33,728 nt of DNA from NCBI GenBank assembly GCA_038227435.1, contig JBBRPW010000003.1, forward strand, positions 1-33,728, in the 5' to 3' direction. A program made the position numbers and the translations under genes. The notes below the pieces were generated by a model. The model worked only from the letters and a program-made list of their open reading frames with translations, was not told the DNA's origin and made no database searches. Positions 30,359 to 33,728 of this stretch are shown here, piece after piece. The stretch's first letter is position 1. Each line of letters starts with the position of its first letter. The DNA comes from JBBRNV01 sp038227435. Its GTDB lineage: Bacteria > Patescibacteriota > Minisyncoccia > Phycocordibacterales > CALRBL01.

Positions 30359-31123
30359 TTATTTTCCGAAAGCTACCTTTAGCGTTGCTTTGGCTTGTTC
30401 AACTGTTGTCTTAAATGTTGACTCAGCGGTTGTAACTGTTGCTTTTCGAGCTGTAGCTAATTGTTGAATCGATATTTTTACCTTAGGTAATGCTGCTACT
30501 GAACTTTTTAAAGTGGCTCGTGCTGCTTTAACTGCAGTTTCCAGATGAGCTCTAGCGTCGGCACTAGATACTCCTCCGGCACATTCTGTTTTAACAAGAT
30601 TTGTCGCTGCAGTAACTGAAGCACTGAAAGTTGCGATTAATCCGTCTACTGCTGATTTTCGTGAAGTAATTAGTGAGCTAACTCCAGTATTAAAGGTACT
30701 GATAGCTGAATCTACTGAAGCACGCTTTGTACTTACCGCTTGTTTAACCGTATTTTCATATACTGTCACAGCTTGTTTCTGTGCATCTGTAGTTGCTTTA
30801 ACCTCTACTTTTGTAAAAGCCTCAAGCCGTTTTCCATCCCATTCTCCTCGTTTCTTTTCAAGAGCTGCCTCGCGCTCGCTTTGTTTTGTATTAATTTTAT
30901 CAATTCTTTCCTGTTTCTTTTCATCGTACGATGTTTGTTTTTCTGTAAGTTTTGTATTAATTTTTTGAGCAAAAGCATCAACATTTGCACAAAAAGCTTT
31001 TACAGATGTTGAGGGAGATGTTGAGCTTGCAGATTGCGCAAATGATAATCCAGGAGTAGCGACACTTGCTACAAGTGCCATTGTTGCTACTGCTTTAGTA
31101 ATGTTTTTTCTATATTGAATCAT
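30359..31123 (-). CDS. Secreted coiled-coil protein of unknown function
   Basis: 254 residues from the ATG at 31123 (a GTG at 31153 is less likely). Signal peptide 1-30 (NITKAVATMALVASVATPGLSFA, split by cleavage at SFA). The rest is almost wholly helical: a charged Lys/Glu/Gln/Arg segment (about 55-95, KLTEKQTSYDEKKQERIDK), then Ala/Thr/Val/Ser-rich heptads to the end. Two cysteines (KAFCANVD and KTECAGG) are far apart and could be bridged across the coiled coil. TAACTT ends 8 nt before the ATG. It follows the sigma/anti-sigma pair on the same strand and could be its target or a co-regulated envelope protein. I recognise the style from Parcubacteria but not a function. Confidence 0.75.
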   Translation of the reverse strand: MIQYRKNITKAVATMALVASVATPGLSFAQSASSTSPSTSVKAFCANVDAFAQKINTKLTEKQTSYDEKKQERIDKINTKQSEREAALEKKRGEWDGKRLEAFTKVEVKATTDAQKQAVTVYENTVKQAVSTKRASVDSAISTFNTGVSSLITSRKSAVDGLIATFSASVTAATNLVKTECAGGVSSADARAHLETAVKAARATLKSSVAALPKVKISIQQLATARKATVTTAESTFKTTVEQAKATLKVAFGK

Positions 31124-31187
31124 AAATGAATAAGTTATTGAATAAATAATCACTTCTAAATTTTTTGTTTAAGATATTGATAATTAA

Positions 31188-31766
31188 CTAATACAACTCT
31201 TGGTTATAATCAGTAAATGAAGCGGTATCGCTTTGAACTAATGCCAGAATGCGGTTTGAATCAAACATATCTGAATCCATTAATGCAAGTTCGTTATCAA
31301 GTGATGGATCCTCTTCAGTAAGAAGTGAATCAATAGTTGCAGGATTTTGTGTATTTCCTGTATCGGTTGCAACCTGATTTGATCCGGTTGTTCCAACTTT
31401 CTTTTGATAGATGTGGATTCCGTACACACTTCCCATAACGAGAACTGCGACGCAAACACCACCTACACTTCTTATAATTGCTTTTGAAGAGAATCTATTT
31501 ATATAACGAGCGTAGGGCGATGGTGTGACGTTGACAGTGCTTGCACTTGCTTGTTTAGTTAGAACAATGTCGTTAATAACCACAGTTATAGGGCTTTTTG
31601 GAAGTGTTTTGTTCAAATCTCCTTCATTCATTTTCAGTAAAATAGTGTCGAATAATTTTGAATCTGGTTCCAACTGTAATTTTAATTTTGAAAAGGCAGT
31701 TTGAATGAGCTGCTCTTCGCTTTTTCCAACATGCTGTTTTAATTCTAATTCGGTTACATTATTCAT
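31188..31766 (-). CDS. Putative anti-sigma factor (single-span membrane protein)
   Basis: 192 residues. The N-terminal 90 are cytoplasmic, with a helical region (KSEEQLIQTAFSKLKLQLEPDSKLFDTILLKM) and a beta-like stretch. One transmembrane helix follows (about 101-122, AIIRSVGGVCVAVLVMGSVYGI), and then about 65 acidic residues outside. Position (41 nt after the ECF sigma gene, same strand) and topology match anti-sigma factors, but no zinc-binding HxxxCxxC motif is present, so the assignment rests on context. TATTGT ends exactly 6 nt before the ATG, so it may also be transcribed alone. The stop is TAG. Confidence 0.55.
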   Translation of the reverse strand: MNNVTELELKQHVGKSEEQLIQTAFSKLKLQLEPDSKLFDTILLKMNEGDLNKTLPKSPITVVINDIVLTKQASASTVNVTPSPYARYINRFSSKAIIRSVGGVCVAVLVMGSVYGIHIYQKKVGTTGSNQVATDTGNTQNPATIDSLLTEEDPSLDNELALMDSDMFDSNRILALVQSDTASFTDYNQELY

Positions 31767-31772
31767 AATTTT

Positions 31773-31778
31773 ACAATA
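31773..31778 (-). promoter_or_regulatory. -10-like box of the putative anti-sigma gene (leaderless type)
   Basis: TATTGT on the minus strand, six bases (AAAATT), then the ATG at 31766. Confidence 0.35.
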
Positions 31779-31807
31779 AAATTTTTGGATTTTTTTAACT
31801 TTTCTTT

Positions 31808-32371
31808 CTACTTCGTTTCTAACGGAAACTTTTTCTGATCTCTTTTTAAAATATCTCTCAATTTTTTAATTCCTCTTGATTGGAGCTGTCTAATTGCGTC
31901 AACTTCTTTATTTAAAATTTGTCCAACTTCTTCAGTACTTAAATCCGATAAAAACTTTAATTCGAGCACTTCCCTTTCAAGTTCCGAAAGTTCAGTGAGT
32001 GCTTTGTATAGCCAGGTGGCCCATTCCTTTTTTTCAAGAGCATTTGTTGGAAGCTCGGTAACACCGGCATAATTAAATAAAATTTCATCATCAACAATAA
32101 TATCTTTTGATTTCTTTTTAAGATCGATAATTGCGTTTCGGGCAATTGTAAATAAATATGGCAACATCGTATTTGATGTTGATTTTTTATGATCATACCG
32201 ATCGAGTGACATAAATGTTTTTAAAAAAACATCTGAAACAACATCGTCGGTTTCATCTTTATTTCCTACACGTAAAAGAACATACCTATATACAGATGAG
32301 TAGCATAGCCTGAAAATTTCAGCATATGCTTCTTTATTACCTTTTTTAGCTTTTTCAATTAGTTCTTTCAT
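31808..32371 (-). CDS. ECF-type RNA polymerase sigma factor
   Basis: 187 residues with only sigma regions 2 and 4. Region 2: YAEIFRLCYSSVYRYVLLRVGNKDETDDVVSDVFLKTF (16-53, read in pieces) with the DDVVSDVF core-binding signature, then YLFTIARNAIIDLKKK (about 73-88). Region 4: ELSELEREVLELKFLSDLSTEEVGQILNKEVDAIRQLQSRGIKKLR, the helix-turn-helix for -35 recognition. ECF factors usually answer envelope or stress signals under a membrane anti-sigma factor, which the next gene may encode. TAGTAT (-10-like) ends 15 nt before the ATG. The stop is TAG. Confidence 0.93.
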   Translation of the reverse strand: MKELIEKAKKGNKEAYAEIFRLCYSSVYRYVLLRVGNKDETDDVVSDVFLKTFMSLDRYDHKKSTSNTMLPYLFTIARNAIIDLKKKSKDIIVDDEILFNYAGVTELPTNALEKKEWATWLYKALTELSELEREVLELKFLSDLSTEEVGQILNKEVDAIRQLQSRGIKKLRDILKRDQKKFPLETK

Positions 32372-32472
32372 GTATATAACGACCGAATACTAAAACTGTG
32401 ACATTTAGAGATATTAATATACTCAAATAACGGCACAAAGTGTAGTCTGTCTATTTACCATACCATTACTTT

Positions 32473-33531
32473 TTAATTATCGTATCCGCTCTTTTGAAGG
32501 TTAAATAAGTCAGCATATCGGCCATCTAGTTTCATTAAATCTTTATGATTTCCTTTTTCTTTAATGGTCCCCTCTTCTACCACCAAAATAATATCGGCTT
32601 TTTTAACAGTTGAAAAACGGTGTGAAATCAAAATTGCAGAAGTAGTTTTTGGAAGCGATTCTATTTTATCAAAAATCTTTTGCTCACTTTCGGCATCAAC
32701 TGCTGAAGTTGGTTCGTCCAAAATAATAATTGGTGCATTACGATACCAAGTTCGAGCAAGGGCTAGCTTTTGTTTTTGTCCTTTCGATGGCTCTACCCCA
32801 TCAAAATCCCGGCCAATCATTTGATTATATTTATCCTTCCACTCATTAATAAATTCATCTGCTTCCGAATTTTCTGCAGCACTGATAATTGCTTTTTGTT
32901 TTGGAAGTTGAGAAGTATTTCCAAATGCAATTAAATCATTAACTGGAAATTCAAAAGTTGTGTAATCTTGAAATAATACCGCTAATTTTGAACGCCACTC
33001 TTCAATATCAAGGTCTATTAAATTGTGTCCGTCAATTAATATTCTACCTGACGTTGGATCATATACACGATTAATTAATTTAATCAGTGTCGTTTTTCCT
33101 GCTCCGTTATTACCAACAAAAGCAATTTTATCTCCTGGTTTAATTTCAAAAGAAATATTCTTAAGAACAGGCTCCGGCCTACCTTCATATGAGAACGAAA
33201 CATCTTCAAACACAATATGAGGTGGCTTAAACGATACAGAATTTTGTTTTTTAGAAATAAGTTTGGCTGTTGGATTATTGACAACGCCATCTTTCCATTC
33301 AAGTAGTTTGATTATGTTTAGTACAAACAATGAATCTTTATATTGTCTTGAAATACTTCGTAAGAAATCTGTAAACTGTGACTCGAATTTTTGAATGGCT
33401 GAAAGTGCGAAAACCAAACCTCCGACCAAAATAACTCCTGATCTAACATCTTTGAAAAGTGAGAATAGAATATACACATATGCAAGTGCGCTCAAAATAG
33501 CAGAACCTATTTCGTATACAGCCCTTCTCAT
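32473..33531 (-). pseudogene. ABC transporter (exporter half) truncated at its 5' end
   Basis: The open frame extends from about 33588, with the first ATG at 33531. The visible part has about two transmembrane helices (VYEIGSAILSALAYVYILFSLF; SGVILVGGLVFALSAI), an intracellular coupling region and a full ATPase domain. That domain has Walker A GNNGAGKTT, a Q-loop (LFQDY), a signature VEPSKGQKQ (usual LSGGQ altered at two positions), Walker B IIILDEP, and the H-loop ISHRFST. A complete exporter half is about 580 residues, so roughly the first 200 (four helices) are missing. Just upstream lies the 3' end of a transposase gene in the same orientation, so an insertion probably split the gene. Substrate unknown. 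A truncated protein could still be made from 33531 but would lack half its membrane domain. Confidence 0.85.
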
Positions 33532-33601
33532 CTCTTCCTTTACTTGTTTTACTGTAAAATCTTTGTGTAATTTTTTAACCCAGTTAACCTACCGCCAGGC
33601 C

Positions 33602-33728
33602 TCAATTAGAACGAGGTCTTTTTCTTTGTCTAAATCTCGTCAGAGCTTCTGAAGGTGTCTCATGACCAAGCACTTCCATAAATCTTCGATTAATTTTCTC
33701 TTCGATCTTCCGGATGAAATTCTTTGAA
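33602..33728 (-). mobile_element. Insertion sequence transposase, C-terminal end (IS30-like), partial
   Basis: The minus strand from the right edge reads 42 residues ending in TGA at 33604-33602: KNFIRKIEEKINRRF, then MEVLGHETPSEALTRF, then RQRKRPRSN. The pattern (helix, basic residues, then a hydrophobic-G-x-x-TP-x-E-A motif close to the C-terminus) matches the ends of IS30-family transposases; IS3-type ends also share the TP-x-E motif. The element's end should lie between the TGA and about 33560, in the stretch containing GGTTAACTGGGTTAAAAAAT, but without the other end the inverted repeat cannot be defined. It abuts the truncated ABC transporter frame. Confidence 0.65.

Overview
The window looks like a chromosomal segment of a Candidate Phyla Radiation (Patescibacteria, probably Parcubacteria-like) bacterium. 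This is inferred from overall style, not from a marker-gene comparison. The native genes are A+T-rich, closely packed and mostly end in TAA or TAG. They include ftsH, smpB with its tmRNA, argS, tmk, glyA, thyA, folA, dcd, secE-nusG-rplK and folD, plus several small membrane-anchored or secreted proteins of unknown function. No rRNA, tRNA or CRISPR array was seen.

Layout. 1-2660: G+C-rich segment with a PEP-CTERM-type secreted protein (- strand, running off the left edge) and an Ala/Pro-rich single-span membrane protein. 2757-4880: ftsH. 5009-6757: an unknown gene, smpB and ssrA. 6747-7784: about 1 kb bounded by a 19-bp direct repeat of the tmRNA 3' end, holding one small membrane-protein gene. 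7820-10160: a second G+C-rich block with a possible mini-gene, a dUTPase gene and an SPFH/band-7 gene. Both of the latter are interrupted by one in-frame TAG where Gln would fit. 10196-15830: small genes, argS, tmk, glyA. 16003-18295: thyA-folA and dcd. 18300-18990: gene-free, with its own minus-strand promoter and terminator candidates. 19094-21261: an unknown gene possibly related to nucleoside deoxyribosyltransferases, then rplK, nusG, secE. 21406-25881: a giant repeat-rich surface protein with a peptidase-S74 (endosialidase chaperone) domain. 25998-30237: SIMPL protein, folD, a DedA-PAP2 fusion, a DsbA-like protein and DsbB. 30359-32371: a secreted coiled-coil protein, a putative anti-sigma protein and an ECF sigma factor. 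32473-33728: an ABC transporter half cut off upstream, next to the 3' end of a transposase gene.

How the genes fit together. glyA, folD, folA and thyA form a folate one-carbon/thymidylate set. dcd, the interrupted dut and tmk complete the dCTP-to-dTTP route. DsbA/DsbB supply oxidative folding for exported proteins, of which the window encodes many. The ECF sigma factor and its membrane partner look like an envelope-stress type module.

Three observations stand out: the two Gln-position TAG codons in adjacent G+C-rich genes; the duplicated tmRNA end; and a recurrent architecture in which a -10-like hexamer ends exactly 6 nt before the start codon, implying widespread leaderless mRNAs. The gene-free unit at 18300-18990 is a candidate large non-coding RNA.
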